From contig WQSI01000106.1 in assembly GCA_009787945.1 (NCBI GenBank), forward strand, positions 253 through 5,833: a DNA stretch of 5,581 nt, read 5' to 3'. Position 1 is the first letter of the stretch, and the number at the start of each line of letters is the position of its first letter. Under the pieces are notes generated by a model that saw only the letters and a list, made by a program, of their open reading frames with translations, did no database searches and was not told the DNA's origin. The DNA is from Defluviitaleaceae bacterium (lineage in GTDB: Bacteria; Bacillota; Clostridia; Lachnospirales; WRAX01). Below, one piece after another: positions 5,573 to 5,581 of the stretch. The position numbers and the translations under genes are program-made.

Positions 5573-5581
5573 GACCAAAAA

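Noticed and set aside
5369..5578. 69-aa ORF on the minus strand
   Set aside because: It runs through the attenuator and the palindromic element, has no visible ribosome binding site and no recognisable domain.
1..5581. CRISPR array, tRNA or rRNA genes
   Set aside because: No regularly spaced direct repeats, tRNA cloverleaf or rRNA-like segment was noticed on either strand.

Overview
The window looks like chromosomal DNA of a Firmicute, most likely a clostridium. The pointers are a preQ1-I type riboswitch in front of queT, a hisS with a four-cysteine insertion segment, strong -35/-10 promoters with 17-bp spacers, purine-rich Shine-Dalgarno sites, and an operon that I recognise as DUF5717-like. 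I could not run any search, so family names rest on motif and sequence recall.

Left half (1-3312, minus strand): one tightly packed operon read right to left. It opens with a membrane protein (2182-3312) whose topology resembles MotA/TolQ/ExbB/ZorA proteins: one transmembrane segment, a cytosolic loop, a membrane hairpin, then a long cytosolic helical tail. A beta-sandwich protein (1017-2192) overlaps it by 11 bp. An alpha-helical repeat protein (1-1014, cut by the window edge) starts 2 bp after that stop. The last two look like the N- and C-terminal parts of one DUF5717-type protein. They are separated exactly at a run of seven G, so a frameshift (natural, programmed or artefactual) must be considered. 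The function of this operon is unknown.

Centre (3313-3418): a 106-bp divergent promoter region with two back-to-back promoters, each with a perfect TATAAT. The leftward one places its predicted transcription start on the ATG of the membrane protein gene, which suggests a leaderless mRNA. The rightward one drives hisS (histidyl-tRNA synthetase) from a GTG start with a strong Shine-Dalgarno and a leader too short for a T-box.

Right half (3419-5581, plus strand): hisS is followed by an 83-bp gap holding a weak promoter and an H-type pseudoknot matching a preQ1-I riboswitch, whose 3' strand runs into the Shine-Dalgarno of queT, the ECF-transporter S component for queuosine precursors. After queT comes a strong promoter containing an operator-like dyad. 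It feeds a structured leader: a three-way junction whose closing stem competes with a rho-independent terminator, resembling the L20 leader found upstream of infC-rpmI-rplT. The last ~130 bases hold a nested inverted repeat with an 11-bp perfect hairpin. No gene is visible there; the gene served by the leader would lie beyond the window.
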